64,000 bases of DNA from the NCBI GenBank assembly GCA_964594045.1, contig CAZQKR010000001.1, positions 1 to 64,000 of the forward strand, in the 5' to 3' direction. Of the stretch, positions 37,815 through 48,097 are shown piece after piece; the stretch's first letter is position 1, and each line of letters opens with the position of its first letter. A program made the translations under genes and the position numbers. This stretch comes from UBA2365 sp964594045 (lineage in GTDB: Bacteria; Bacteroidota; Bacteroidia; Chitinophagales; Saprospiraceae). The notes beneath the pieces are model-generated. The model worked only from the letters and a program-made list of their open reading frames with translations, was not told the DNA's origin and did no database searches.

Positions 37815-39251
37815 TTACAATTTGAAGAAGAGGCCGGCTTCCAGGCGTATAAAGGCCGGTTTAAATTCTTGAATAAAAATTGATTTGTAGCCGGACTCTG
37901 TTAAACTATGAATGCTGGAGCTGCCATTTTTAAACCATGACTGGATATAATATACATAACCTGCACCTAGGTTGAGCGCAATGGATTTATTGTTCGTCAG
38001 ATAATACCTGATATTGGGTTTAAGTTGAAATCCAATCGGAAAGGTATTTGTCATTTGTTCGATGCCTGTGAAACCTCCTTCGTATTTCACATTGCAGTAT
38101 TCCTCAAAAACATCCTTATAGCCTACTTCATCCAGTGAAATAATTTCCCTGTTCTCATTGACTTTTTCCTTTTTAAAAACAATAGTAGGCATGATATAGG
38201 CGTCCATCCAATATTCCAGTTTATAACCAAGTATGGGTCGAATCGGAAGGTGAACGCCAAATAGTCCCTGCAGATAGTTAAAGGTAATAATATTCGTTAC
38301 ATTTCTATAATCGTAAGACTCTGTGAATAACAATGAATTATTTGCACCACCACTTGAGGATCTGTATATTCTATCTTGCAAAGCATTATCAGTTTCAATA
38401 TTCCATCTGTGTAATCCATAATTAAAGCCAGCCACCCATTTCTGATGTTTACCTCTTTTAAAGCTCCTTGCATAAAGCAACCCAATGTCTGTCATGAAAG
38501 TGCTTCGCACAATTGGTAAGAATCCCGGGCCAAATTGCTCATGAAAACTGTAAGTTGAGTTGGTATTAAAGCCATATGCAATAGAAGCATTCATTTCTTG
38601 CAGATACGGCTTGGGTTTGGGAATAATTTTTCCTAGAATACCGTATATTTTTACATCTTCCAACTCATCACCTTGAATGATCAGGGTAAAATCCAGTGAC
38701 ATAACTTCCTCTTTGCCATCAGGATAATCAACAATCAGTCCTGTTTTTTCATCGATTTGATTATAAATGGCCTTATTTACCAAAATTTTTACTTCAAAAT
38801 ATAATCCCGGAATTGCCGGATTATTCTCAACACTGAGTAATTTTAAATCCCTTAAATCGAATTTCGAACCAACTTTTCTTAAGTTCTTTGCGATCAGGCC
38901 AACATATTCATCGATCGTGATTACCTGTCCATATTTCATCAGGTCATTAAAAACACGGGCATTACTATGAAATAATTTTCTGAACGCATCAATAGATTCA
39001 GGAGTGACTTCCCCATTTTCAAAATCGATCAGTGAAGCTGCATCATTATACAGGCTTAAATGTTTATAGCATCCGGCTTTTATTTGCTCCAAATAAGGCT
39101 CGGCATCAGGATGGATCCTGGTGGTTTCATCTGTCCGGATTGTCATTGTCGGGTCCAAAGATGAAATTTGACAAAATATATTTTGAACACTCAAAATGAA
39201 AATCCCGATAAATATTATATACTTTTTTAGTTTGTGTATGTTCATTTCCAA
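37815..39251 (-). CDS. Outer-membrane barrel with N-terminal periplasmic domain
   Basis: A 478-residue protein of unknown family. The signal peptide (IIFIGIFILSVQNIFCQ) precedes a mixed alpha/beta domain (about 28-205; helical start, then strands such as PGLYFEVKILVNKAIYNQI and EVMSLDFTLIIQGDE) that could have an NTF2-like or POTRA-like fold. From about 210, repeated aromatic/Gly strands (MNASIAYGFNTNSTYSF, KWVAGFNYGLHRWNI, YKLEYWMDAYIMPTIVF, FIRLEAGLFFKL) indicate an outer-membrane barrel. It lies between the giant T9SS protein (23-bp gap) and the TssR-like gene. I infer it forms the outer-membrane part of the locus. Confidence 0.75.
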   Translation of the reverse strand: MEMNIHKLKKYIIFIGIFILSVQNIFCQISSLDPTMTIRTDETTRIHPDAEPYLEQIKAGCYKHLSLYNDAASLIDFENGEVTPESIDAFRKLFHSNARVFNDLMKYGQVITIDEYVGLIAKNLRKVGSKFDLRDLKLLSVENNPAIPGLYFEVKILVNKAIYNQIDEKTGLIVDYPDGKEEVMSLDFTLIIQGDELEDVKIYGILGKIIPKPKPYLQEMNASIAYGFNTNSTYSFHEQFGPGFLPIVRSTFMTDIGLLYARSFKRGKHQKWVAGFNYGLHRWNIETDNALQDRIYRSSSGGANNSLLFTESYDYRNVTNIITFNYLQGLFGVHLPIRPILGYKLEYWMDAYIMPTIVFKKEKVNENREIISLDEVGYKDVFEEYCNVKYEGGFTGIEQMTNTFPIGFQLKPNIRYYLTNNKSIALNLGAGYVYYIQSWFKNGSSSIHSLTESGYKSIFIQEFKPAFIRLEAGLFFKL

Positions 39252-39274
39252 TTATTTATAACAAGAAGACCTTA

Positions 39275-42200
39275 TTATTTAATAACAATAAACTTTTTCG
39301 TTTCCTCATTTATACTTATAAAATACATTCCTGCGTTAAGCTCCAGGATATCAACAAGCCGGATAAGCGGTCCTCCTTCATGTTCATGTTTCAATGTAAG
39401 CCTTTGCCTGCCCAAGTCATCAAATACAATAATTCTGTACGATCCTGCTACAAAGTGATCACTTCTTAAAGTAAGGAAATCGGTAACAGGCACCGGAAAT
39501 ACTGACCATGGTTCATTCTTATTTTGGCTTGTTTCATTGCAATCATGAACAGGAGTTGCAGATCTTTTACTGATGATAGTGCCTCCACAACTTGTACCAC
39601 AAGGGTATTTAACCAGTAATGGTATGCTGGTCGTCTTCAGTTTTTTGTAAGGTTTTTGATCAATGCCTTCCACCTGATGAATTTGATCACCATCTATATA
39701 AAACCAGCGAAAACAATCATTCCCATTAAAGTTGTCGATATAATACAAACTGCTGTCGTTGCATACCCTGTATTGAATGAGTGTCTGTTCATCAAATTCA
39801 AATAGACCGTTACCTGAAATTTGAATGGTGTCATGATCATAGCAACCTTCCGGAGATTTCAGCGTAAGAACAAGGTTACCCGTACCGGAAATCGCAACAA
39901 TTTGATCTCCAAGAATTGGATGAATTCCGCCTCCGGCATTATTCAGTTTCCATCCAATATCGACATCGCTATTAATACCCTGGCCCAATTGTTCAGCTTT
40001 ATAGAACGGACCACAATCATTGTCATATCCTCCGATCACTGCATCGGGAAGTTGATTGATTTTGATCTCCTTGCTTATTGGACCGGCTTTACAAACAAGC
40101 GTATCGGATAATTCGATTTTTCTTGAAGCATTGACGGAGATCATGGTTGTTTCTCCTAATTCAAGGCCGGATTGATTCACATCGATGGTATCACCATTAC
40201 TATTCGTTATGGTAAACCATTCCATTTTATCCAGCATATCTAACAGAACCAATTGCCTTAAAGTATCATCCTTGCACAAATCATCCATGATGTTGATCAC
40301 CGGGGTTCGAAAAACATGATATTCTAATGTGTCTAAATAAGCAGCACATATATTGTTAACGGCCTTAATTTCCTTAAAAATGATATGGTAAATACTATCT
40401 TTATTGGATATGTTTACATTGACTTTTTGATCCGAGTAAACTGTGTTATTATATTGAAAACTTGTGCCAGGGGTATTTGCTTCAACTACCAGTGATAGAG
40501 AATTGTTTTCATAGCAAAACTGATCTTCTTTCAATTTTAAGTAAGGCTTTGGTTGAGCATTTATAATAAAGCTAATATCACATTCAAGGTCTGATCCCTG
40601 GAAATAATAAATAACTTTACCGCTTACTAAATTTTCTCCATAAATTAAATCTTGAACCCCTATATTTATAATAATAGTATTATTACCAACCCCTGTTATC
40701 GTTTTATTGTTGAAACTGAAATCAACTTTGCTTAAACCTTGTCTATAAAATTTTATTTTAAAAGCTTCAACTTTATTACCACAGAAATTTATTTTTTTTA
40801 ATGAATTGGAAATTTCACTTTCTTCATTGTCTAATATGGCAGTTAAAACATATAGTTTACAATCTGAAGGATTAACAGTAAACTCGATTTCTAAATTCTC
40901 ACTACAATTATTTTTATATAATATATTTGATTTTAATACATATTCAATACCAGAAACCAACAAAACTTCAAAACTATTGATCTCAAATGCAATTTGATCA
41001 TAGACTTCGATTTGAGAATCCTTGCGTAAAATAATATGGTGTATGCTTTCCACTTCCGTGGAGTTTCCCCCTTGTAATATTGGTGTGAACACCATCACAC
41101 CTTCGTCAACTCCGGATGTGATGGTCATTTCAAGAACAGGTACGTTTTTTACCTCCAGATTTTTTTCAACTATATTAGTACATGAATTATTATCCGTTAT
41201 TGTCAAATAAACATTATAATTTCCATCAGACAAATAACTCAAATCAATACTATTTCCACTCTGTTCCTGACCATCAATCGACCATACGTATTCCCCTAGA
41301 GAACCGGTAGCTGACAGGAACTGCTCCTCTCGTTCACAAATAACATCTGGACCGTTGATGCCAATTACTGGTGTTGGATGTACTGTAAAAGTCAGTGAGC
41401 TGAAACATCCATCAATAGCCCTGGTGTAAGTCAAAGCAACATTTCCGGCAGAGTTGCCTGTGACAATACCTGCATTTGTCACAGAAGCAATCGATGAATT
41501 ACCACTCTGCCAGTAGCCGGCTGATCCGGGGGTCACCATAGCGGTCAAACCTTCACATACGGAATTATCTCCTCCAAGAACCGGATCAGTCGGTATCGGA
41601 TTGACAACTGCGTTTGCAGAATTTACAGAGCTGCAATTGTTTGAATTTTGAACACTGAAAGTATAGGTGGTACCAGGCGGTAGTCCGGTCACTGTGAATG
41701 AGATTCCTGTTCCGGCATACGCAATTCCACCCGGGTATCTGGTGATGATCCAGCTACCAGAAGCGGGTAAACCATTCAGCATTACACTACCTGTAGGAAT
41801 AATGCATGTTGGATGTATTATGGATCCAATCTGCGGAGGTGATGGATTAGGATAGACAATAAATCCTTTAGTATTGGTGCATCCGTCAAAGGATCTCGTA
41901 TATGTCAATATCACTGTCCCTGGTGAAATACCGGTCACAACACCGGCATCTGAAACGGTAGCGATCAATCCATTACTGCTCTCCCATATGCCGGCAGAAT
42001 TGGGAGTGACATAAGCAATTCCTCCAACACAAGCCTGGTTATCTCCCCCGAGCGTTGGTGGTGAGGGTATCCCATTGATCACTACATCAGCTGATGATGG
42101 TGAAGTGCAGCCATCTATGTTGGTAACCTTAAAGTAATATGTATTGTCTTTAGGCAGTTCATCCCATGTAAAAGAAGTGCCGGATCCCTCATGAGGTATT

Positions 42201-44089
42201 TCTCCAGGGTATCGCGTTAATGTCCAACCTGAAGCAGGTAAACCACTCAACACGACTCTTCCGGTGGTGTCAATACAGGTTGGCTGGGTGATGGTTCCTA
42301 TGATCGGTGCATTAGGAGTATAAAATACCGTGAACGGCTTTGAATTTGAACAACCATCAGATGTCCTTGTATAGGTCAGGGTAACGTTTCCAGGAGAAAT
42401 TCCACTAACAACCCCGTTATTTGTAACTGTAGCAATCGATGCATCACTACTGATCCATGTCCCATCCGAACCTGGGGTAACATATGCAATCTGACCTTCA
42501 CAAACATCATCATCACCTACAAGAATAGGGCTATCGGGAATGTCTGATATGTCAACGTTTTCTGAATTTTGAGATTCGCAGTTGTTCAATGTCACCGTAA
42601 AATGATAAGTTACACCTGGAAAAAGTCCGGAAACCGTGAAAGTTGCACCACTTCCTGAGTAGGCCATTTCAATCGGGAAACTTTTAATGGTATACATCCC
42701 GGGAGTTGGCAGCCCTGTCAACTGTACACTTCCTAAGGGCATATCACAGTCAGGTTGGGTGACCTGCCCTATCTCAGGAGCGGCGGGTATATTGTAAACA
42801 GTGAATGCCATTGAATCCTGGCAGCCATCAGACGTGCGTATATAAGTCAGAGTACTTACACCCTGAGAGATCGCACTGACTTGACCCGAATTTGTTACGG
42901 TTGCTATCGATGTATTACTACTGTTCCATGTTCCACCTGAATCGGGAGTGACATTGGCATTTTCACCGACACAGGCTTGATCATCACCTCCGAGTATTGG
43001 CGAAGGAGGCAAATCATTTATAATGACATTTGCCGATAAAGGTGAATTACAATTGTCTGAATTGGTCACTGAAAAGGAATAGGTGTTATTTGGTGGCAGA
43101 TTGATCCATGTATATGTGGTTCCGGAGCCAGAATTTGTGAGACCTCCCGGGAATTGTGTGATGGTCCAGTTACCGGATGAAGGCAAACCGTTGAGTACAA
43201 CACTACCTGTTTGAATGGTGCAGGTAGGTTGTGTAATACTGCCAATTATTGGTGCATTAGGTGTGTTATATACTGTAAAAAACTTTGAATTTGAACAACC
43301 ATCAGATGTACGGGTATAAGTAAGCGTAACACTGCCTGCAATAATACCGGTGACTGATCCTGCATTTGTCACGGTTGCAACCGATGGATCGCTGCTGGTC
43401 CATGTTCCGCCCGAGGTTGGAGTTACGGTTGCTTGAAAACCCGAACAAACTGAGATTGCGCCTCCGAGTTCAGGATCTGGAGGTATGGGATTTATGGTCA
43501 CTCCATTGGTTGGTGGAGATGTACATCCAAAGGAATTGGTCACTGTAAACGTGTAGGTGTCGTTTGGAGAAAGGCCTTGAACATTATAGGACATTCCTGT
43601 ACCAACGTAAGTTGTTCCCCCGGGTGAAACAGTTATTGTCCATTGTTCGAATTGGGGCAAACCGTTAAGCATAACACTGCCAGTTGGAATTATACAGGTT
43701 GGTTGGCTGATAATACCAACAGTTGGTGCTGCAGGAAAGCCATGAACAGTCAGGTTGATTGTCAAAGGATCTGATAGATCACATGTGCCGGATTTTTCCT
43801 GGGTTACATTTATTACATAATTACCTGCTTCAACGTCCTGAATGACTATATTTGTTTCTGTCCCTGCGTCAGTGAATGTAGTTAGTGCATAATTTGAACC
43901 GTTTGGTTCGGTGATTGACCAATCAAATTTAGCATATGTTAATCCTGAAATTATGATTGTGACATCATCGCTTTCACAAGCAGGACTGGGATTGTTTGTC
44001 AGCACCGGTGGGGCACATTGTTGCCCAGTTGCAAATGGAAAGCAGGAACTGAATATGAGTATTGTTATAATAAATCTTGAGTACCACAT
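39275..44089 (-). CDS. Giant T9SS surface protein with five tandem modules
   Basis: A 1604-residue secreted protein. The signal peptide ends FPFATGQ. An Ig-like domain (about 25-117) is followed by five tandem modules of about 160 residues (about 118-918). Each begins with a QPxC...TGSVxLxGLP block and PGG...GSG...YxFxVTN, and ends with a Big_2-like half: TPxSGGTWxSSxxSIATVTNxGxVxGIS and TLTYTRTSDGC. A PKD-like domain (GEYVWSIDGQEQSGN) and roughly 550 residues of further Ig-like strands follow. The C-terminus (WSVFPVPVTDFLTLRS onward) is a T9SS sorting domain. Such proteins act as adhesins or surface fibres. It is the third gene of the leftward block, 14 bp after the lipoprotein gene. Confidence 0.9.
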   Translation of the reverse strand: MWYSRFIITILIFSSCFPFATGQQCAPPVLTNNPSPACESDDVTIIISGLTYAKFDWSITEPNGSNYALTTFTDAGTETNIVIQDVEAGNYVINVTQEKSGTCDLSDPLTINLTVHGFPAAPTVGIISQPTCIIPTGSVMLNGLPQFEQWTITVSPGGTTYVGTGMSYNVQGLSPNDTYTFTVTNSFGCTSPPTNGVTINPIPPDPELGGAISVCSGFQATVTPTSGGTWTSSDPSVATVTNAGSVTGIIAGSVTLTYTRTSDGCSNSKFFTVYNTPNAPIIGSITQPTCTIQTGSVVLNGLPSSGNWTITQFPGGLTNSGSGTTYTWINLPPNNTYSFSVTNSDNCNSPLSANVIINDLPPSPILGGDDQACVGENANVTPDSGGTWNSSNTSIATVTNSGQVSAISQGVSTLTYIRTSDGCQDSMAFTVYNIPAAPEIGQVTQPDCDMPLGSVQLTGLPTPGMYTIKSFPIEMAYSGSGATFTVSGLFPGVTYHFTVTLNNCESQNSENVDISDIPDSPILVGDDDVCEGQIAYVTPGSDGTWISSDASIATVTNNGVVSGISPGNVTLTYTRTSDGCSNSKPFTVFYTPNAPIIGTITQPTCIDTTGRVVLSGLPASGWTLTRYPGEIPHEGSGTSFTWDELPKDNTYYFKVTNIDGCTSPSSADVVINGIPSPPTLGGDNQACVGGIAYVTPNSAGIWESSNGLIATVSDAGVVTGISPGTVILTYTRSFDGCTNTKGFIVYPNPSPPQIGSIIHPTCIIPTGSVMLNGLPASGSWIITRYPGGIAYAGTGISFTVTGLPPGTTYTFSVQNSNNCSSVNSANAVVNPIPTDPVLGGDNSVCEGLTAMVTPGSAGYWQSGNSSIASVTNAGIVTGNSAGNVALTYTRAIDGCFSSLTFTVHPTPVIGINGPDVICEREEQFLSATGSLGEYVWSIDGQEQSGNSIDLSYLSDGNYNVYLTITDNNSCTNIVEKNLEVKNVPVLEMTITSGVDEGVMVFTPILQGGNSTEVESIHHIILRKDSQIEVYDQIAFEINSFEVLLVSGIEYVLKSNILYKNNCSENLEIEFTVNPSDCKLYVLTAILDNEESEISNSLKKINFCGNKVEAFKIKFYRQGLSKVDFSFNNKTITGVGNNTIIINIGVQDLIYGENLVSGKVIYYFQGSDLECDISFIINAQPKPYLKLKEDQFCYENNSLSLVVEANTPGTSFQYNNTVYSDQKVNVNISNKDSIYHIIFKEIKAVNNICAAYLDTLEYHVFRTPVINIMDDLCKDDTLRQLVLLDMLDKMEWFTITNSNGDTIDVNQSGLELGETTMISVNASRKIELSDTLVCKAGPISKEIKINQLPDAVIGGYDNDCGPFYKAEQLGQGINSDVDIGWKLNNAGGGIHPILGDQIVAISGTGNLVLTLKSPEGCYDHDTIQISGNGLFEFDEQTLIQYRVCNDSSLYYIDNFNGNDCFRWFYIDGDQIHQVEGIDQKPYKKLKTTSIPLLVKYPCGTSCGGTIISKRSATPVHDCNETSQNKNEPWSVFPVPVTDFLTLRSDHFVAGSYRIIVFDDLGRQRLTLKHEHEGGPLIRLVDILELNAGMYFISINEETKKFIVIK
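41335..43738 (-). repeat. Five tandem ~480-bp coding repeats
   Basis: The five modules of the giant surface protein are also recognisable as DNA repeats, with recurring phrases such as those coding TGSVMLNGLPASG and LTYTRTSDGC. They diverge at many sites, so they are not a very recent amplification, though recombination between them could change the module number. Confidence 0.7.
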
Positions 44090-44103
44090 TGAAATTAAAT
44101 TTT

Positions 44104-45138
44104 TTAGTGTTTATACACAAAGTCATAAAAAATAAGCTTGCCGCTGCTTTGGATATCGGCATTTGACGTACCTGAAGCATAGGAATTTTTTATCTGGATC
44201 ACACTCAGATCACCCTGAACTTCATATACCAGGGTGTATGTTTGACCAGCTCTCAACACAGTATTTTTCAGATCATTAAACCGTACTGTATTACTACCTT
44301 CATTCAAATTCTTGGTTACGGTGATTTCCCTTTTGATGTCTCCCCCTGATAGCGTTATATCCACTTTCCCATGGTTCGTTGCGATCAATTTGGCTTCATG
44401 AATGATCAGATCCTTCAAGGGTTTTATGGTGATCGAGCCAGATTTTACTTTTTCTTTCTCTTCATCAAGTGAAGCCAGGGAAGTAATTTTACAGATGGTA
44501 CCGATTGCCTTTGGAATAAATTTAACTGGTGTTTCTTCAACCTTTGAAGAAGGTTCCGGTTCTTCTTTGAAAGTTGTTGATTCTGTTGATATTCCAGGAT
44601 TTTCTCCTGAGGACTTCACTTTTTTTTCAACAGGTGGTTTATCATCAGTTTTATTACGTTTTTGCTCATTATTAGCAGGAACCGTGTATTCACTTTCATT
44701 AACTTTTTCGTAATAAAATTCATTTTCTACCCACACATAAGCTATTCTTGCTTCACCTTCGGGTAAAGAGACTTTTATTTCGTACATACCCGGACTTTCC
44801 CATGTATAGGAAAAGTCATTACCCGAAAATATTTCATTGCCATCTACTGACCATCTCAATGATTTATCATCAATCTCTATTCCGCTGTATTTAAAAACTG
44901 AATTGTGTCCGACTTTTGAAATTGCAAAATTTTCTTTTTGATCTTGAGTTGGGGGATCTGTATAATTTACACCTAAAAGAGGTAAAAGAGTCCCGTCCAT
45001 GGATATTGATTCTTCTGCAATAACCTGGGTTTTCTCACTTTTACAGTTCAAAAGGACAAAACACATACTGAACAATATTAAATAGCAGCAGCTTTTCAAT
45101 GGGCTCGAGTTACACATGCTCCGGTTTATTTTGGTCAC
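44104..45138 (-). CDS. Lipoprotein with PKD-like domain
   Basis: A 344-residue lipoprotein of unknown family. The N-terminus is long, with the lipobox MCFVLLNC (Cys about 32). A PKD/Ig-like domain at about 65-140 is shown by LRWSVDGNEIFSGNDFSYTWESPGMYEIKVSLPEG. A charged, low-complexity linker rich in Glu/Lys/Pro/Ser (about 145-215) leads to a C-terminal beta domain (about 215-344) with GSITIKPLKDLIIHEAKL and GQTYTLVYEVQGDLSVIQI. It sits between the kinase and the giant surface protein with gaps of 56 and 14 bp. A reasonable guess is a periplasmic or surface tether or sensor for the system; that is inference only. Confidence 0.72.
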   Translation of the reverse strand: MTKINRSMCNSSPLKSCCYLILFSMCFVLLNCKSEKTQVIAEESISMDGTLLPLLGVNYTDPPTQDQKENFAISKVGHNSVFKYSGIEIDDKSLRWSVDGNEIFSGNDFSYTWESPGMYEIKVSLPEGEARIAYVWVENEFYYEKVNESEYTVPANNEQKRNKTDDKPPVEKKVKSSGENPGISTESTTFKEEPEPSSKVEETPVKFIPKAIGTICKITSLASLDEEKEKVKSGSITIKPLKDLIIHEAKLIATNHGKVDITLSGGDIKREITVTKNLNEGSNTVRFNDLKNTVLRAGQTYTLVYEVQGDLSVIQIKNSYASGTSNADIQSSGKLIFYDFVYKH

Positions 45139-45194
45139 TAAATTGATTTTATATTGTTATTGAATGTCACACCTGAAATTTCATCAATTTCTTT

Positions 45195-46628
45195 CTAATT
45201 ATTCTGCCCGACATTTTCAAATTCATCCATGGAATAGTAGATCCTGCAGTTGCCCGTATTATTCAAATCTTTGTTTTGAATATCAATCTGCCTGCATTTA
45301 TTTCCAGTTTTAACAGTAATCACTTCAGGATCAATGATTTTTAAAATCTGATCGTATTCCATCGGGACTGTAAGCAAACCCTTTTCATTCAGAATACCAA
45401 GCAAATAAGTTTGCCTGTCACGTACAATTGCATAATTGATATCTCTCACCCTATCCACCCTTGATAGTTGTGCATTTACCACATAGGAATACTGAGCTAA
45501 TTCCGATTGCCGGGTTTGATCCAGTTTTTCAAAAATGTTTCTCGCTTCATCAAAATCCAATTGGTTGACTGCATGGGCAATCGCATGTTCTTTGTTTGAC
45601 AATTTGGGTAAAACAAAAAATCCAGAGACCATTAGAAGCAAAAATACAATGATAGCAATAGCTGCATATTTTAAGTATTTACTCCAATTACCAGGTTTTT
45701 TCTGAGATCTTATAATACTCACTTCTTCCGGCCAATAATACTCACTCAAATAAAAATCTGCCCATTTCCTGAGCTGTTCTGCAGTTGGCCTGTCGTCAGG
45801 ATCAAGTTTCAGGCATGATTTTACGAGATCGTTGAAGCGTTTTGAATAACAATCCGGCAAATCAGGAATGAAACCATTGTTGTTCAATAAAGCTATAGCG
45901 GTGGTCATTGCAGAATTTGCAATCGGTGGTTTACCCGTGCACAATTCATACAATGAGATACCTAAGGCGAAAATATCCGTTGATTTCAAAACAACACCCT
46001 GATAAAGTTCAGGAGAGGCATAATCTGGAGTCAGTCCTTTATTTGTTTCACCAGAATTCTGAGGGTCTTTCAATATTGTCATTTTCATATCGGTACTGAT
46101 CCCAAAATCTGAAATGACATAGATATCATCGTTATTCAAACCGGATTTGACCAGAATATTGTCCGGTTTGATATCCTGATGGATCACTCCCCTCTGATGT
46201 AAATAATCCAGAGCACCGGCAACCTGGGAGATAATTGAAGCTAATTCCTCCTCCTTATAGATCGGTGATTCTGATAATTTTAAAGTGATGCTGGCCAGTA
46301 ACCGGTCATGCAGTAACTTCATCAGACTTGTATCACAGAGGTCGAATATAATATAAGGCCTGTTATTATATTCTCCATACTTTTTAGTCCTGAGAATGTT
46401 TGGATGATCGAGTTTTTCACCGATTTTGAACTGTTGCCTGAAAACCCTGATCGCATGATCGTCCAGGCTATGGGAAGGTGAAAATATTTTCATGGCCCAT
46501 TTATTCATGTGAACGTCTTCGACCTCCCATACCTCAGCTGTCCCGCCTGAACCAATATAGCGTGTCAATTGAAAAGAGTCAATTGTTAATCCCTTATGAA
46601 ATGAAGGTTCGCTTTGCTGCATTTTCAC
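45195..46628 (-). CDS. Membrane Ser/Thr protein kinase with HQD loop
   Basis: A 477-residue eukaryotic-like kinase heading the leftward block. Kinase motifs: Gly-rich loop IGSGGTAEV, Lys in WAMKIF, catalytic loop HQDIKPDN (150-157; Gln replaces the usual Arg of HRD, so it is a non-RD kinase), DFG at 174-176, and PDYASPELY for the activation-segment end. One transmembrane helix (about 319-341) is followed by a roughly 135-residue extracytoplasmic part (EARNIFEKLDQ, then a WG-repeat-like ILNEKGLLTVPMEYDQI segment). All catalytic residues are present, so activity is likely. The loss of Arg suggests control without classical activation-loop phosphorylation. The topology is like that of PpkA and PASTA kinases: cytoplasmic kinase and outside sensor. 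Confidence 0.9.
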   Translation of the reverse strand: MKMQQSEPSFHKGLTIDSFQLTRYIGSGGTAEVWEVEDVHMNKWAMKIFSPSHSLDDHAIRVFRQQFKIGEKLDHPNILRTKKYGEYNNRPYIIFDLCDTSLMKLLHDRLLASITLKLSESPIYKEEELASIISQVAGALDYLHQRGVIHQDIKPDNILVKSGLNNDDIYVISDFGISTDMKMTILKDPQNSGETNKGLTPDYASPELYQGVVLKSTDIFALGISLYELCTGKPPIANSAMTTAIALLNNNGFIPDLPDCYSKRFNDLVKSCLKLDPDDRPTAEQLRKWADFYLSEYYWPEEVSIIRSQKKPGNWSKYLKYAAIAIIVFLLLMVSGFFVLPKLSNKEHAIAHAVNQLDFDEARNIFEKLDQTRQSELAQYSYVVNAQLSRVDRVRDINYAIVRDRQTYLLGILNEKGLLTVPMEYDQILKIIDPEVITVKTGNKCRQIDIQNKDLNNTGNCRIYYSMDEFENVGQNN

Positions 46629-47019
46629 TCCGGTTTATTGATCGCAATTGTTTAGAACCAGTATATATCACCATATAACTCATATTAAAAAATGCAACAC
46701 ATTTGTGCCCCATAAAATTAATTTTTCAGAGTTAATTGAGATTTAATGTGTGACAATATTAATAAAAATAATTGAAAAAACTTTATTATTTATTCTAAAA
46801 TAAACAATCAATTTTAAATGGAATGTAGTTTGATCATGATTTCAAAACTAAGCATGCCCATTTGGAATTGCCCTGTTTGCCACAAAAAATTTAATATTAA
46901 AAGGGTATTCACAGAATTTTGTACAATAATCCAATATTTTGTTTTTAAAGTTTTTATTATTTCTTTTAAAATATTAAATTTGAGAATTATCAAAAGTTAA
47001 CCTAAAATTCTGAATTATT
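46629..47019. other. Divergent regulatory region of the signalling locus
   Basis: About 390 bp of AT-rich DNA separate the two divergent gene blocks and must contain both promoters. No perfect TAnnTTTG box was found; a near match lies around 46930-46945 on the plus strand. A 60-codon frame with Cys residues at 46818-47000 is not supported as a gene. Confidence 0.5.
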
Positions 47020-48087
47020 ATGTCTGGTGTAATTTGTATTAAATGCAATACCCAAAATAAGCCGAATGCAGAAAAATGTATCAATTGTGGGTTTCCATTT
47101 TCCATAAAAAAAATGGAAACAGTTAAGCGCTACACCTCAGAAAAGCAAAATGAACCTGACCATTCAGACAGTTCAGGATTTTCAGAAGAATTATATGCTC
47201 ATAAATCAGAGACAGAAAAAGGTAAAATCAAGCCGATAGAAAATAGCCCAATTGATTCTTCGAATGAAAATCAGGTTGAAGGACTCACTTTTTCAAAAAA
47301 TATTAAAGGTGATGGCATAATCGAAAATTCGGAGTCCACAAGTCAGCCTGATGCTGAAAATGAGTCAACGCCGAATGAACATGAGCTATCTACAAAAAAT
47401 GATGACAACTGTATAAAATGCGGTTATATACTTTCAGGAGCCTCCAGAATTTGTCCTAATTGCGGACATAACAATGAGCCGATTGCAATTACCGTCAGAA
47501 TGCCTGCAAGTGAAAATGCGGAAAATGACCCTTATGGCAATGAGCCTGTATTTCCACCAAAAGACAAAAATGATATTACCATAGCATTCCCTTCAGGGCT
47601 TTCAAATTTCAAAAATACCGTTGCTGAAAATAATTATGGCACAGATTTTCCATTTATGGATGATGGCCAAAATGAGGTAGATCATATAGCCGGGCATCCT
47701 GATAGAACAATCCGGGAAGGATATGATGATCAATTGAGAAATGAGTCCAAAACGACAGCTTTTCATGAAAGCACTGAAAAATCCCCTACTCGCCTGGAAG
47801 CCATTTTCCTGGGGCAGGATACGGAGCAAAAAATGGTGATCAATTTCAATGAAAATCAATCTGAACTCATTATCGACAGATCTATCATAAATGATGAGGA
47901 TACCACCTTATCGCAGACCAATCATGCTGTCATTCGCAAAATTGAAGGAAAATGGATCCTTTCAAATAATGCTTCCAATAAAGCTGTATTTGTTCAGGTA
48001 AGGGACAACCTTGAAATTCATGACGGTGATGTGATCATGTTCGGTGGAGAAAATTTCTATGTATTTGTTAATGTGGAAGAGAAATAA
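47020..48087 (+). CDS. Zinc-ribbon and FHA-like domain protein
   Basis: A 355-residue cytoplasmic protein with no signal peptide or membrane helix. Two zinc ribbons are visible: ICIKCNTQNKPNAEKCINCG (about 5-25) and CIKCGYILSGASRICPNCGH (about 137-157), each CxxC-x9-11-CxxC. Between and after them are long acidic, Ser/Asn-rich disordered stretches. The C-terminal 100 residues (VINFNENQSELIIDRS to DGDVIMFGGENFYVFV) have the strand pattern of an FHA domain but lack the canonical GR and SxxH motifs. Ribbon-linker-FHA proteins are common scaffolds in bacterial Ser/Thr-kinase loci. It is the first gene of the rightward block, 10 bp before the kinase-FHA start. Confidence 0.78.
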   Translation: MSGVICIKCNTQNKPNAEKCINCGFPFSIKKMETVKRYTSEKQNEPDHSDSSGFSEELYAHKSETEKGKIKPIENSPIDSSNENQVEGLTFSKNIKGDGIIENSESTSQPDAENESTPNEHELSTKNDDNCIKCGYILSGASRICPNCGHNNEPIAITVRMPASENAENDPYGNEPVFPPKDKNDITIAFPSGLSNFKNTVAENNYGTDFPFMDDGQNEVDHIAGHPDRTIREGYDDQLRNESKTTAFHESTEKSPTRLEAIFLGQDTEQKMVINFNENQSELIIDRSIINDEDTTLSQTNHAVIRKIEGKWILSNNASNKAVFVQVRDNLEIHDGDVIMFGGENFYVFVNVEEK

Positions 48088-48097
48088 TTGATTGGTT

